Positions 53,001 to 63,539 of a stretch of DNA of 64,000 nt are shown here, piece by piece. The stretch comes from Achatina immaculata (taxonomy: Eukaryota; Mollusca; Gastropoda; Stylommatophora; Achatinidae). Numbering within the stretch: the stretch's first letter is position 1; each line of letters begins with the position of its first letter. The notes under the pieces were generated by a model that was not told where the DNA came from, made no database searches, and saw nothing but the letters and a program-made list of their open reading frames with translations. Made by a program: the position numbers and the translations under genes. Where the stretch lies: assembly GCA_009760885.1 (NCBI GenBank), contig CM019710.1, positions 3,856,686 to 3,920,685 of the forward strand, given 5' to 3'.

Positions 53001-56000
53001 TCCCATTTGAAGTTATTACTGATCCAAGGTATTTGAATTTCTGCACCTGCTCTAGAATAGTTCCATTTAATTTTATACTGCATGTTGGTGGATTCTGTTT
53101 CTTAAATATAACCATAGTCTCTGTCTTTTTGATGTTCAAAGTAAGACCTTTCTGTTCACAATGTCTTCTTTTCAGATTAAGATTTTATATTCTTTTGATT
53201 TCAGGCATCCTGTGGTATATTTTGTCTTCCTGCCTGTAAGTTCACTAATTCGTTTGTGCATGTTTTTGCTGTCTTTATTAAAAGAGTCCTCTATTTGTCT
53301 GCACTGTTCATTTAACCACACTTCCTTTGCTTCTCTGCGTTTGCGTCTTATTTCTTTATTTATCTTGTTATATTTTTCTTCGTTATTTTTACTCCTCCTC
53401 CTCTTGTCCATCAGTCCTAAGATGTTGTCTATCATCTATTTATTTTTGGGGCTTCTTTTTTCAGTGGTATTATCTCCTTAACAGTTTGGTGGATAGAGTC
53501 TCTTAACATTGCCCATTGTTCATCTCATAACAAATAGATACAATGCAATAGCAAAAGTAAATAGTATAGATATACTATTTATTTTTGCTATTGCATTGTA
53601 TCTATTTGTTATAAAACTTTGTATTGTTCTCGCAGTTCTTGGTCATTTTTAAAGAGTTCTGTATTCAGTTTGATGTTTCTCACTTTTCTACATGTTTTCT
53701 TTAGCTTTATTATAATTTCGTCCACAGAGTGGGACATGGTCACTATTGCAATCTGCTCCTGGCATGGTTTTTGTTGTTAGTAATGGACAGGATGATTATA
53801 ACCGATGAAACAGATTATACATGACGATGATTATAGAAGATGAAAAGAATGTTTGATGAAGATGATTATAATAGATGAAAGGAAAGATGATGATGACCAT
53901 GATGATAATGATGATGATGATGATGATGATATCTTTCTTAATATTCAGACATGCACACAAAAATACGAAAGAAAGTCCTACAAGCCATCTGCAGTACTTG
54001 ACTTCTGAATTAGCTCCACTTTGACGAAGATCGCTTTCGTCCCTGTTTCATTCATTGGAGCTCTTGAAATATGGCTTTGAAACTAACCGCAGAAACACAT
54101 GTTAATTAACTTAGGGGTCACAAAATCAGCTCCTTGTCGGCATGAAGATATGGACATCGCAAGAGAGATTACTCAGAAAATTCTGGAGCGATCTCGAAGA
54201 TTTTAAACCGTAACAGCTAAAGACGTCACATAGTTATCGGTTACAGAAGACAACTCAGAGAAAGAAATTAAAGTTTTCCCCCCTTTATTATTTAAATGCC
54301 TTACCGCCACATGCACGTCCAAAGTTGCTCTTTGATATTTTTCTCAATTTTATGCAGTCCTTGTTGTTAATTACATGTTTTACTTTATTTTTTTTTTTTT
54401 AATATTCTGACCCACGTGTCCAGTCTCAATATTTTTCTTCTTGATCTCCTTTTGCCATAATTTTCCTTTGAATTTTCCAGTGATTATCAGGTTCCTGACT
54501 TCTGTGGTCTCCTGGCCCGTCCAAAGAGACATGATTGCCCTTTATAAACTTAACTAGCTTGATGAGAAACTACAGGAAAGTAGATCATACATTATGGAAA
54601 ATGAAGAGAGCAAATGTACAAGGATCATAACAACTACAAGTGCAATGTGAACGTCTCAGAGAAATAAGGTTCAAGGAAACAAAATACTTTGTTCACATCA
54701 AAAGACACAACAATAAACTGAAGACAGTACTCATTCATTCATTCATTCATTCATTTGCATGTCCCTTGCGGAACTTTGCCTCCCAAACAGCACTCCTGTA
54801 GGCCTATAGGTTGAGGCCCCATTCAGATGTAAATAAGCGGAAGTGAAGTCTCAAGAAATGCATCCGTTGCAAATGAAAGATAAAGACCCAGAAGTGACTG
54901 ATTCTATAATATAGTTCGGCAACCTTCATTTCAAAACCATGGAAATAAAAAAAAATAATATGACCATTGGTTCTTGACAGGAGTAGTTCTATCGATAATC
55001 GTTTTACTACAAAGGGACAGGATGCCATGCCGCCTTTGTTGGTGACCAGCGGGCCACAGTCATATCTATAGCTAATAAACACACGTAATAATGAGATATT
55101 ATAAAACTATTGTTCTTTAACTTATGTAACGTAATGCCATGATGACACACAAATTATTGTGCCTGCGGGTTGCACATTGCCAACCCCCCTCCCCCCGAAT
55201 CCTATACTTTACCTGCGGCTGGCTTTGAAGGTTGAATCTGTTTGCTGACGCCGATGAATCCTTCTAAGAAATCACCGTTCCTACCCGGGGGTAGGGGGGT
55301 TGTTGTTGAAGGTGGAGGTGGTGTCTCACCTGAGAATGGAAACTTTAAATAAGCGACACATTTATCAGGTTCGAGCCGAAATGACGGCACAAGGAATGAA
55401 AATATAATTCTTATCCGAATTATATTCTTAACTAAATTTTACCAGTAGTGCTTTATCAAAATTTCTATTTGTTCCGTCAGCACTGAAACGTATACGAGGA
55501 AAGAGGCAAGACAAGACAAGGAGGATAATCATGTACAATCTCCGAACCTTGTTTTAAATAATGAAACACATCATTAGAGCGATTGTCTGCAACCCAAAAT
55601 TTCGTCAGCTTTTCTGATGTCTGCTCACTAAAACAGACATTTCTCTGTAAGTCTGAGTCTGAGAAAAGGAGGAAGACAATCTGGGAGACACACACACACC
55701 ACAAACAAAAACATTTACTCTAATTCTGCGAAGTAGTGGCTGCTACAATCAGACGACAAACATATACAGTAAATTACAGTGTTCGGAGAAAAGAACACCC
55801 TAACTGACGTGCTGATGTCAGGGTTGTCAACCCATAGCTGACACGCTGGTAAGAGGACTGGCAACCCATAGCTGACACGCTGGTAAGAGGATTGGCAACC
55901 CATAGCTGACATGCTGGTGTCGTGGTTGGCAACCCATAGCTGACATGCTGGTGTCAGAGTTGGCAACCCATATCTGATATACTGGTGTCAGAGTTGGCAC

Positions 56001-57964
56001 CTTGTAGCCGACACGCTGGTGTCATTGTTGGCGAACTGTAGCTGACATGTTGATGTCATGGCTGGCGACCATAGCTGACATGCTGGTGTCATGGTTGGCG
56101 AACCATAGCTGACATGCTGGTGTCATGGTTGGTGAACCATATCTAACATGCTGGTGTCATGGTTGGCGAACTGTAGCTGACATGTTGATGTCAAGGCTGG
56201 CGACCATAGCTGACATGCTGGTGTCATGATTGGCGAACCATAGTTGACATGCTGGTGTCATGGTTGGCGAACCATAGCTGACATGCTGGTGTCATGGCTG
56301 GCGAACCATAGCTGACATGCTGCTGTCATGGTTGGCGAACCATAGCTGACATGCTGGTGTCATGGTTGGCGAACCATAGCTGACATGCTGGTGTCATGGT
56401 TGGCGAACCATAGCTGACAACATCTCCGTTGGTACCCTCATTAACAGGTCTAATAAGGCGAACTGATAGAATCGCCATAACCTCCATAATCCCCATGGTG
56501 GTGGAGTCTGCTAAAGAAGTACTGCACACACACCTTTGCAGCTTAGCTCCACTCACTGACTGAAAAAAAATTAGCCGCCATAACCCGTTCCCACGCTGAC
56601 ATGATGATGTGCCTCAATATCTTCACAGCTTCGGCTGCAAAGAACACCAGCTCCGCAGTCCCAGGGATATAGCACAAGGGCTGGAAACCAACAAGTGCCT
56701 CAGACAAACTAAAGACTAACCCATAAACCCAGCTAATGGGTTGAGAGTGTCGTAGGCGGCGCTGTTGACCGGGATCTCGCTGAACGTGTTGCTCCTGTAT
56801 TCAGATTTGGGGCCAAGGACGAAGCCGTCCAGCCGGTCACTGATAAGGCCCGAAGGAGGGGGCGTGGGGGCCTTCGTGGTGACTAGCCGAGGCCTAAAAG
56901 TGCTCTGCTGCCCGGTTTGAGCTGCTACGGTGCCACCTGGTTTGGAGAATAGAGCAGGAAATACAAGAAAGGCAAGATTTTGCTTTAAGAAAAGAACGAA
57001 TTAATATCAAATTGTGTCTACAACAATAACAAACATTAACTGGGGACATTAGTTCTGATAGCAGAGAGTGAGGAACTAAAGTGTCCTGTAGTTCCGGTTT
57101 GTGTTTCTGGCAAGGTCTGCAGAAAGATCCATGGAAAATATTTTAGATGGAAAAATCCGGGAATACCTGAATGGTGTTGATTGGCAACGAAGGAAGAGAT
57201 AAAATAAGCATCAAAGGAAGTGATAAAGTAAGCAACGAAGGAAGAGATAAAATAAGCAACGAATGAAGAGATAACATAAGCATCAAAGGAAGAGATAAAA
57301 TAAGCAACGAAGGAAGAGATAAAATAAGCAACGAAGGAAGAGATAAAATAAGCAACGAAGGAAGAGATAAAATAAGCAACGAAGGAAGAGATATATACTA
57401 TTCGATCAACTTCAAATCTTCATCAAAATCACCCCCACGGAAGCCCATCCCACGGCATCACAATGTCCACTGTCAGAAAAACAGAGGTCTTCAGAAAAAC
57501 AGGATGGAACCAGTGCTTTTAAACACACAAGAGTAACGTAAATGTAAGTTAAAGGTAAAATCCCTGTCTCCATGCCATTAAGACATACGGGGGACATGGC
57601 GTTAGACCCGTATTTCCGAGGCTTTCAGCACATGAAAGTCTGATGTGGTCATTATCACGCCTTGGCCGCAGTTACCTTCCCAGATTTCCCTGGTATCCAT
57701 TTTTAGATGCTGGGTGGAACTCGGGGCATTTTTGTGTGTGTATCAGATAAAAATCCCCCTCTGCTGGGACTTGAACCCGATACCATCGGATTTAGTAAAT
57801 AGTGCCTACCACTCAGCCAAACAGGTTGCCAAATATGTAAGAGTGGGCTACAGAAAAGTAACCAGTAAATGTTGCCGGCCATACTTACTTAGCAAAGTTC
57901 CTAACAATGCGTCCAAAGCGTTGGTGTCCTTTGGGGGAACAGGCTGTGCTAGAAACTGGTTGAA
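49878..57964 (-). CDS. Unrecognised Pro/Thr-rich protein, C-terminal 204 residues, four exons
   Basis: Exons in order of transcription: 57964-57889, 56936-56721, 55329-55213, 50083-49878; 615 bp in total, ending TGA (49880-49878). Borders are AG/GT, and phases (0-1, 1-1, 1-1, 1-end) fit throughout. Seen: FNQFLAQPVPPKDTNALDAL; VAAQTGQQSTFRPRLVTTKA; SGLISDRLDGFVLGPKSEYR; NTFSEIPVNSAAYDTLNPLA; GETPPPPSTTTPLPPGRNGD; FLEGFIGVSKQIQP; VTTPPPPPAPPAVP; and LSSMVQTLLGVLARKQGTGQ. Two segments near the ends are alike (LDALLGTLL and MVQTLLGVL). Proline-rich linkers at similar exon positions suggest repeated modules on symmetrical phase-1 exons. No signal peptide or membrane segment is visible in this part. 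Function unknown; no family recognised. Confidence 0.75.
50330..51400 (+). repeat. 35-bp minisatellite B, ~30 units, each with CAGGTAAGT
   Basis: Unit ACTCCAGGTAAGTACTCTGT plus GCTCTATCACTTTAT. Most units hold an exact consensus 5' splice site on the + strand, antisense to the host gene's last intron in which it lies. Confidence 0.95.
51483..51655 (+). repeat. ~90-bp direct repeat, 2 units
   Basis: CATTCCACTGTTAGAAG .. GAACA.CATGAGAAGTCACTT .. ATAGACTGAGCTTCTCT occurs twice. Confidence 0.85.
51656..52440. other. Intron stretch of the minus-strand gene, nothing recognised
   Basis: No coding or repeat homology seen; short G-run at 52070-52081. Confidence 0.5.
52450..53785 (-). mobile_element. 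LINE-B, long but internally deleted copy
   Basis: From the (ATC)n tail at 52453 leftwards in coding order: endonuclease end KTMPGADCNSDHVPL (about 53730-53775), ELREQYK, the 86-nt palindrome, DEQWAMLRDSIHQTVKEIIP, GLMDKRRRSKNNEEKYNKIN, RREAKEVWLNEQCRQIEDSF, then a junction near 53155 directly to GLTLNIKKTETMVIFKKQNP, CSIKLNGTILEQVQKFKYLG, NTSLSMNVIKGVLKCYIEPI. The RT catalytic core is missing, so about 1 kb or more has been deleted. Lies in the last intron of the minus-strand gene, same orientation. Confidence 0.88.
53527..53612. repeat. 86-nt near-perfect palindrome inside LINE-B
   Basis: Two 42-nt arms (53527-53568, 53571-53612) with one mismatch and a 2-nt spacer (GA). Read on the - strand the 53571-53612 arm continues LINE-B coding sequence (ITNRYNAIAKINSI), so the other arm looks like an inverted copy of it. 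Confidence 0.93.
53815..54550. other. Intron stretch, nothing recognised
   Basis: (GAT)n at 53905-53931; otherwise no coding or repeat homology noted. Confidence 0.45.
54555..54725 (+). mobile_element. LINE-E fragment
   Basis: Broken frame: WKMKRANVQGS, QVQCERLREIRFKETKYFVH, IKRHNNKLKTV. Matches the LINE-E copy at 39063-39440, ending at the insertion point of a LINE-A fragment. Confidence 0.72.
54730..54815 (-). mobile_element. LINE-A 3' end fragment
   Basis: (CATT)n then GCATGTCCCTTGCGGAACTT to GTAGGCCTATAGG; last ~60 bp of LINE-A. Confidence 0.8.
55213..55329 (-). CDS. Minus-strand gene, third exon seen
   Basis: Acceptor TTTCCATTCTCAG; donor GCAG|GTAAAG. 117 bp, symmetrical phase 1-1. 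Encodes ETPPPPSTTTPLPPGRNGDF, LEGFIGVSKQIQPSKPAAG. Confidence 0.78.
55800..56690 (+). mobile_element. Dispersed repeat R34 copy 5 with large 34-bp array
   Basis: Array followed by the R34 body: CATCTCCGTTGGTACC, CATTAACAGGTCTAATAAGG, GGTGGAGTCTGCTAAAGAAG, CTCAATATCTTCACAGCTTC, AAGAACACCAGCTCCGCAGT. It ends just 30 bp before the minus-strand exon at 56721. Confidence 0.78.
55806..56420 (+). repeat. 34-bp minisatellite, ~18 units
   Basis: Unit CATAGCTGACATGCTGGTGT plus CATGGTTGGCGAAC. The left third is more diverged (TGACACGCTGGTAAGAGGAT), the right part homogeneous. Confidence 0.93.
56721..56936 (-). CDS. Minus-strand gene, second exon seen
   Basis: Acceptor TCTCCAAACCAG; donor ATGG|GTTAGT. 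216 bp, phase 1-1. Encodes VAAQTGQQSTFRPRLVTTKA, PTPPPSGLISDRLDGFVLGP, KSEYRSNTFSEIPVNSAAYD, TLNPLAGFM. Strongly GC-rich with C/G-ending codons, unlike the AT-rich flanks, which supports it being a real exon. Confidence 0.8.
57160..57395 (+). repeat. 24-bp minisatellite, ~9 units
   Basis: Unit GCAACGAAGGAAGAGATAAA plus ATAA. A - strand frame of LILSLPSL repeats is an artefact. Confidence 0.92.
57555..57830 (-). mobile_element. SINE group 2, tRNA-headed, full head
   Basis: On the - strand: A box TGGCTGAGTGG, then B box GGTTCAAGTCC at tRNA-like spacing, followed by CCCAGCAGAGGGGGATTTTT, CATCTAAAAATGGATACCAG, CTGGGAAGGT, GCGGCCAAGGCGTGATAATG, AATACGGGTCTAACGCCATG, and GGTAAAAT/TTTACC-type tail. 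It ends ~50 bp before the splice donor of the minus-strand exon at 57889. Confidence 0.85.
57889..57964 (-). CDS. Minus-strand gene, first exon seen in window
   Basis: Acceptor TTGTTGTTTTACAG; donor CTAA|GTAAGT, a full consensus. 76 bp, phase 0 to 1. Encodes FNQFLAQPVPPKDTNALDAL, LGTLL. Upstream exons lie beyond this point or beyond the window. Confidence 0.72.
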
Positions 57965-58069
57965 CTGTAAAACAACAACAATAACAACAACAAAAGATAA
58001 GATTGTGATATCAGATTGTGATTATTTTGTATTGCTGTTGTTATGGGGGGTGGGGTGGGGGGGGGAAAC

Positions 58070-58370
58070 GAAGACGCTGTCCCGTTGTGGCAATCATCGG
58101 TCCATAGCAGACATGCTAGCGTCAGGATTGACCAACCGTAGCCGATCAAGACCCTGCACTAAATCTCCGTTGGTACCCCTGGCCTGCGGGACACGGGAAT
58201 CCTGTTCTCACGGAGTCTGCTGAAGAAGTGTTGCATAATCCTTACTTTTTACACGCACTCAGGGACTAAAAAAAATGGCTGACGTGGCCCGCTCCCAATC
58301 CGATATGATGCTTCTCCTCAACATCTTCATAACATCGGCTGCAAATAATACCAATTTACATTTCCAGAGG
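58070..58370 (+). mobile_element. Dispersed repeat R34 copy 6
   Basis: GAAGACGCTGTCCCGTTGTG, one 34-bp-type unit (CATAGCAGACATGCTAGCGT), CAAGACCCTGCACTAAATCT, GGAGTCTGCTGAAGAAGTGT, GATGCTTCTCCTCAACATCT. Adjoins the (GAA)-rich tract. Confidence 0.72.
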
Positions 58371-58371
58371 A

Positions 58372-58497
58372 TTGAAGAAGAAGAAACAGAAGAAGAAGCA
58401 GAATAAGAAAAATAAGAAAAACAAGAACAAGAAAAAGAAGAGCAAGAAGAAGAAGAAGAACAGCAAGACGAAGAAGAAGAAGAAGAAGAAGAAGATT
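58372..58497 (+). repeat. (GAA)n-rich tract, left part
   Basis: AAGAAGAAG with AAC/AAT/AGC variants. Joins the 3' end of LINE-G; the same kind of sequence continues at 60840 on its other side. Confidence 0.9.
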
Positions 58498-60840
58498 GAT
58501 CTTTATTTCAAATGGGTTAATAATTGGGCATGCAGACCCGTCTGACATTCTGCCCTTTATCATATATCTTTCACTCTGTTCCAAACATTCTACAAATATG
58601 TTGTTCATGCAACAAACATAATTAACATTGAAGCTGAGAGACATAAAATAAAACATTTACGTTTCGCTCTTATTCACTCACCCAGTACAGAAGTAACTAC
58701 ATACATATATAAATGACTATATACTAAATAAAAAATTTCGAGACTGTTCAGAAAAAACAATTAATTGTATTCGGTGTCTGTAAGAGCAGTTTAAGATAGC
58801 TTTTAAGTTTTATGATTCATGGAGGCATGTAGTCGACATCAAATAGATATTGGGAAAGCTTGTAGTTGTAGAAAGGAGTATAATTTATATTTTTTATACA
58901 GGATGGGAGGGTATTCCAAAGATGAACAGCAGAATAACTAAAGCTTTTCTTGTAAAGATCAAGGCTAGGTTTTGGAAGACGTATGTTGTTCAAGCGTTGG
59001 CTGCACTTTAGGCTAAATTTAAACAGGTTCCATAGATAAGGCGGTGCATGCCGTGAAAGAATTTGATGCACTAACTTAGCTTTGTTGAAGAGGAACCTGT
59101 TCTTAAGAGGTAGTATTTTGATACGTTTGTGCTGGTTAGTTGTTTGTGCTTGATCTTTGTCACTAATAAGCTTTACTGCTTGCTTTTGGAGTGAGCAAAG
59201 CCTTTTTGTATTTGACACTGCGCAACCATCCCAAACTGTTGAGCAATAGTCTAAATGTGTTTGTATATGTTATATGTAGTATGTCTTCCTTGTATCTTGA
59301 TCGATGAAGTGCTTGATTTTGGCTAACTGGTATACTTTTTGTGCGATGAGTTTTGTTAGGCTTTGCATATGAGAGTTCCAGGTCAGATGTTGGTCAATAA
59401 TAAGACCTAGTGTTTTGTGCTCGCTAACGTTTTCTATCTGTGATGTTTCCGTGCTGAGCCGTAGTGTTGTTTCTGTTGCGTTTTGTAGTTTCTGTCTTTT
59501 TGTTATGAGCACTGACTTTTTTTTATCGGTGTTTATAATCATGCCATTATTTTTGCTCCATCTAATTAAATTGTATAACTCGACCTGAAGAGTTGATTCT
59601 AGATTAATACAATCGTAGTCACTGGTGTAAACTGTGCAATCATCGGCAAAAAGGTCACAAGAAGAGTGTTTAAGAAGAAGTGGAAGATAATTGATATAGA
59701 TAGCAAAGAGCAACGGGCCTAGAATAGAACCTTGCGGAACATCAGTGTCAACTTTAGCAGCATTTGATAGAGAATTGTTGAAGAATACTACCTGTTGTCT
59801 GTCTGAAAGAAACGATGCGATTAATTTTATTAGGTCAGGGTGCAGTCTATAAGTCTTTATTTTTCTTACAAGAATATCGTGGTCAATCATATCAAATGCC
59901 TTTTTAAAGTCGACAAAGATGGCACCACATAGTCTGTCGTCATTTATGCTTACTAACCAGTTTTCTGTCATTTTGGTAAGAGCTGTGTGGCAGGAATGAT
60001 TGGGTCTAAAGCCTGACTGACTGTCTATGAGTAAATTGTTCTCTTGCATGTGTCGTAGAGTTATTGTGTGTATGTGTTTTTCGAGTGGTTTTGATAATGA
60101 CGATAGTATGGATATTGGTCTATAGTTGGTAAGATTGTTGGATGAGCCAGATTTGAAGCGAGGGTATACCTTAGCAGTTTTAAAAGCCTCAGGGAAATAA
60201 CATTTTGCAATGCACTGGTTGTAAATATATGTTAGTGTATGTGAAATGACAGGTGCAGCATAAGGTAAGATCTTATTACTAATATCATCAAGCCCAGCTG
60301 TATTGTTATTTTTTTAAGGTCAAGAGATAACTGTGAACTTCACTGACTGTTAAGAATGGAATGTGTAACTGTTTAAAATCAGTACATCTGCTGTCCAGGA
60401 ATGTTTGTAGTTCATGTAAGTCGCATACAGGAGCTGATATTGATGATTTAAGAACGTTGATTTCTTCTCTGAAATGTGTACAGATATGTGCGCAAGTGTA
60501 TGCACGATTGATGGCTTGAAAATCAAATTCTTTTATTTGATAGGGTATTTATGGCTTTCCAAATTGATTTACTGTCTGATTTATTCTGTACTAGATTCAT
60601 AAAGTAATTTTTTTCTCTTGTCTTATTAAGTATTGAACTTTGTTTCTGAGTGAACGGTAGGTCATAAAGTCCTTGATTTTGTGTGCCCGGTCACGTTCTC
60701 TTATGGCATGTAATATTTCAGGTGTTATCCAAGGTGACTTCGTCTGGTGTTTTACTCTCACCTCTTTCATGGGGACATGTTTGTCTAATATATCTCTGAA
60801 GATCTTTTGCCAATACTCCATTGCATCATCAGGGTCAGTT
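58498..60840 (-). mobile_element. LINE-G: CR1/L2-like non-LTR element, 5'-truncated
   Basis: Coding runs from TDPDDAMEYWQKIFRD at 60838 down to the stop at 58817-58819, then a ~320-bp 3' UTR ending AATAAAGATCAATC and a TTC-rich flank. The 3' UTR block is shared with 37290-37585. It begins inside the endonuclease-RT linker, so the endonuclease is absent. Confidence 0.88.
58817..60838 (-). pseudogene. Reverse transcriptase of LINE-G, frameshifted
   Basis: In order: SPWITPEILHAIRERDRAHK (linker), WKAINTLSNK, AGLDDISNKILPYAAPVISH, NYRPISILSSLSKPLEKHIH, SQSGFRPNHSCHTALTKMTE, FVDFKKAFDMIDHDILVRKI, VPQGSILGPLLFAIYINYLP, CDLFADDCTVYTSD (catalytic FADD near 59655), HKTLGLIIDQHLTWNSHMQS, then after a break SLQKQAVKLISDKDQ, FNKAKLVHQILSRHAPPYLW and LWNTLPSCIKNINYTPFYNY. 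At least three frameshifts/stops (about 60540, 60320, 59270). RT motif residues remain intact. Confidence 0.9.
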
Positions 60841-61795
60841 AGTTGGTAGAAGCAAAACAAGAACAAGAATAAGAAGAGCAAGAAGAAGAAGAAGAAGAAA
60901 ACCAAGAAGAAGTAGAAGATGAAGAAAAAGAAGAAGAAGAAGAAACAAATGTAAAGCAAGAAGAAGAAGAAGAAGAAGAATAGCAAGAAGAAGAAGAAGA
61001 AGAAAAAGAAGAAGAAGCAGAAGAAGAAAAAGAAGAATAGCAAGCAAAGGAAGAAGAAGAAAAGCAAGAAGAAGAAGAAGAATAGCAAGAAAAGGAAGCA
61101 GCAGCAGAAGAAGAAGTAGAAGAAGAAGAAGAAGTAGAAGAAGAAGAAGAAGAAGAAGCAAATAAAAAGATGAAAAAAGCAAAAGGATGAAGAAAAAAGT
61201 AAGATGAACAAGAAGAAGAAGAATAAAAACAAAAAGAAGAAAAAACAAGAAGAAGAGGAAGAAGAATAAGTAAAGCAAGAAGAAGAAGAAGAAAAACGAG
61301 AAGAAGATGAAGAATAAGAATAATTAAAGCAAAAAAGGAGAAGAAGAAAAGCAAGAAGAAAAACAAGAAGAAGAGGAAAAAAAAGAATAAGTAAAGCAAC
61401 AAGAAGAAGAAGATAACCGTGAAGAAGAAGAAGAAAAGCAAGAAGAAGAAGAAGAAAAACAAAAAGGGGAAGAAGAAGAATAAACAAAACAACAAGGAGA
61501 AGAAGAAAAACAAGAAGAAAAGAAGAAAAACAAGAAGAAGAAGAAAAACAAGAAGAAGAGGAAGAAGAATAAGTAAAACAAGAAAGAGAAGTAAAACAAG
61601 AAGAAGAAGAAGAAAAACAAGAGGAAGATGAAGAATAATAATAAGAAAAACAAGAAGAAGATGAAGAATAAGTAAATCAAGAAGAAGAAGAAGAGGAAGA
61701 GCAAGAAGAAAAACAACAAGAAGAGGAAGAAGAAGAATAAGTAAAGCAACAAGAAGAAGAAGAAAAGCAAGAAGAAGTAGAAGAAGCAGAAGATT
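60840..61795 (+). repeat. Long imperfect (GAA)n tract, ~950 bp
   Basis: Almost pure purine on the + strand, built of GAA/AAG with interspersed AGC, AAC, AATAAG and GTAAAGCAA blocks, indicating some higher-order repetition. Open frames here (FFFFLLLL- or KKKRRR-type) are artefacts. Confidence 0.95.
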
Positions 61796-62164
61796 ACTGT
61801 TATTGTAGCAACAAACTGTAGACGCAGAAACAAAAAGCACTCAGTACATTTAGGGCACAAAACAAAGGGCTCTAGACCTGAACCGCCAGAGATTGCGAGA
61901 ATCTAATCCCGTCCCGCACGAGGCCGCATACTCGTGCTAGTCGATGATTCCAGCTGCATTCAGCCTCATATATGCCCCGCCGCATGCCGCAGCATATATC
62001 CAAGATTATGTTTGCTAACAGTTCCCATCAAGTGCTGGTTCTTTACGATGCGTTTTCTGGCACACACAGTTCAGATTCCCTACCTGCGCCCTTAACCTGT
62101 CCTAGCTCCAGCAATCTCTTCACAGTTACATTGTTCTTTCCATTCCCGCTCTTCACTTTCCCCC

Positions 62165-62570
62165 AGTCTTTCCAATACGGCTTTAGCAATGTCCCCCCTT
62201 GTCCATTCTCAAACCTTTCTTACACAAAGTCCAGTATGGCTTTAGCAATGTCCCCCCTTGTCCATTCTCAAACCTTTCTTACACAAAGTCCAGTATGGCT
62301 TTAGCAATGTCCCCCCTTGTCCATTCTCAAACCTTTCTTACACAAAGTCCAGTATGACTTTAGCAATGTCCCCCCTTGTCCATTCTCAAACCTTTCTTAC
62401 ACAAAGTCCAGTACGGCTTTAGCAATGTCCCCCCTTGACCATTCTCAAACCTTTCTTACACAAAGTCCAGTACGGCTTTAGCAATGTCCCCCCTTGTCCA
62501 TTCTCAAACCTTTCTTACACAAAGTCCAGTACGGCTTTAGCAATGTCCCCCCTTGTCCATTCTCAGCCTG
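62165..62570 (+). repeat. 59-bp minisatellite, 7 units
   Basis: CTTTAGCAATGTCCCCCCTT starts at 62181, 62240, 62299, 62358, 62417, 62476 and 62535; units are nearly identical. Copy II of the tandem duplication reaches only its first bases before the window ends. Confidence 0.95.
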
Positions 62571-62894
62571 CCATTTTATTTTAGCCTGTCCAGCAAAGTC
62601 TATCTGCCGCTTCGTTGCCAAGTACTCCCGCATGTCCTGGACAATAAAGCCAGGTTAGATTTATCTTATTCAAATATGATTTCTTAGCTGATTACGGACA
62701 TGGACGTAGTAGTGCCATCAGTGGTAATAGGGTGATAGCAATAGTGGCAAAATTAGTTGTAGCAATATTAGTAGTAATATCGAGCTCCGAAAGGATGACT
62801 TATAGCAGAGGTTCTCAAGCCATTTTTGGGGGGCCTGGACCTCCTTTCCAGCTTGAGAACAGGTTTTGACTTTCAGTTAAGAATTAAGCAAACT

Positions 62895-62901
62895 CTCTCT
62901 A

Positions 62902-62946
<45 letters not shown>
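62895..62946. repeat. (CT)n microsatellite
   Basis: About 20 uninterrupted CT units with CTAT at the start. Confidence 0.93.
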
Positions 62947-62948
<2 letters not shown>

Positions 62949-63204
62949 GCACATTGGGCTTCCGCAAGGGTTTTCCACAAAAGCCTGCCCTTAGTCTTTT
63001 TTTCTTTCTGCTCTTGCCCAGGTGAGCCATCTATTACCCAGCATCCTCTCTGTTGTTCTTCCCCACCTCTCTCTTAATCTACCCTTACAGCTGTCCCCTG
63101 ACATGTCTATTTTGATGTTGTTTTTAATAATGAGTTATCAGCCATCCCGAGTACATGATCCACCCGTCTTTCCTCAATAACCGAAATATGCATTTTTTCC
63201 GCTA

Positions 63205-63266
63205 CTACTATTAATTTACTAATACTACTACTACTATTACTACTAATACTACTACTATTATTATTT

Positions 63267-63316
<50 letters not shown>

Positions 63317-63325
63317 TTACTAGTA
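63205..63325. repeat. (TAC)n microsatellite
   Basis: Imperfect then perfect ACT/TAC run, ~20 units in the perfect part. Confidence 0.93.
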
Positions 63326-63327
63326 AA

Positions 63328-63539
63328 AAGGTAACGATAAAGCTAATCCTGTCATGGCTTAGAGGCACATAGGGATATGGTGTTAGTGCCCATATTTTTC
63401 TTGACCTGTTAGCACACTAGAGGGTGATATGGTCAGTATCATGCCTGGCTGCCTTTCCTTCCCCAACTCCAGAAGAAGTTGGGTACCCATTTCTAAAGCT
63501 GGGTGACTGGGATGCCGTCGGTCGGACTCGAATCCCCCG
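63328..63539 (-). mobile_element. SINE group 1, truncated by the duplication junction
   Basis: Tail to core (TAGAGGCACATAGGGATATG, GTTAGTGCCCATATTTTTCT, CCCAACTCCAGAAGAAGTTG, GGGTACCCATTTCTAAAGCT) up to the B box (reverse complement GGGGGATTCGAGTCC), then cut. The A box and head are missing. Confidence 0.85.

Noticed and set aside
58070..58370. tRNA or SINE promoter in repeat R34
   Set aside because: No A box/B box pair at tRNA spacing in any R34 copy; left unclassified.
60597..61860. Long - strand frames of Phe/Leu/Ser runs (up to 333 codons) and + strand Lys/Arg frames
   Set aside because: They simply read the (GAA)n/(TTC)n tract in different frames; no start context, domain or non-repetitive coding part except the LINE-G linker at 60597-60840.
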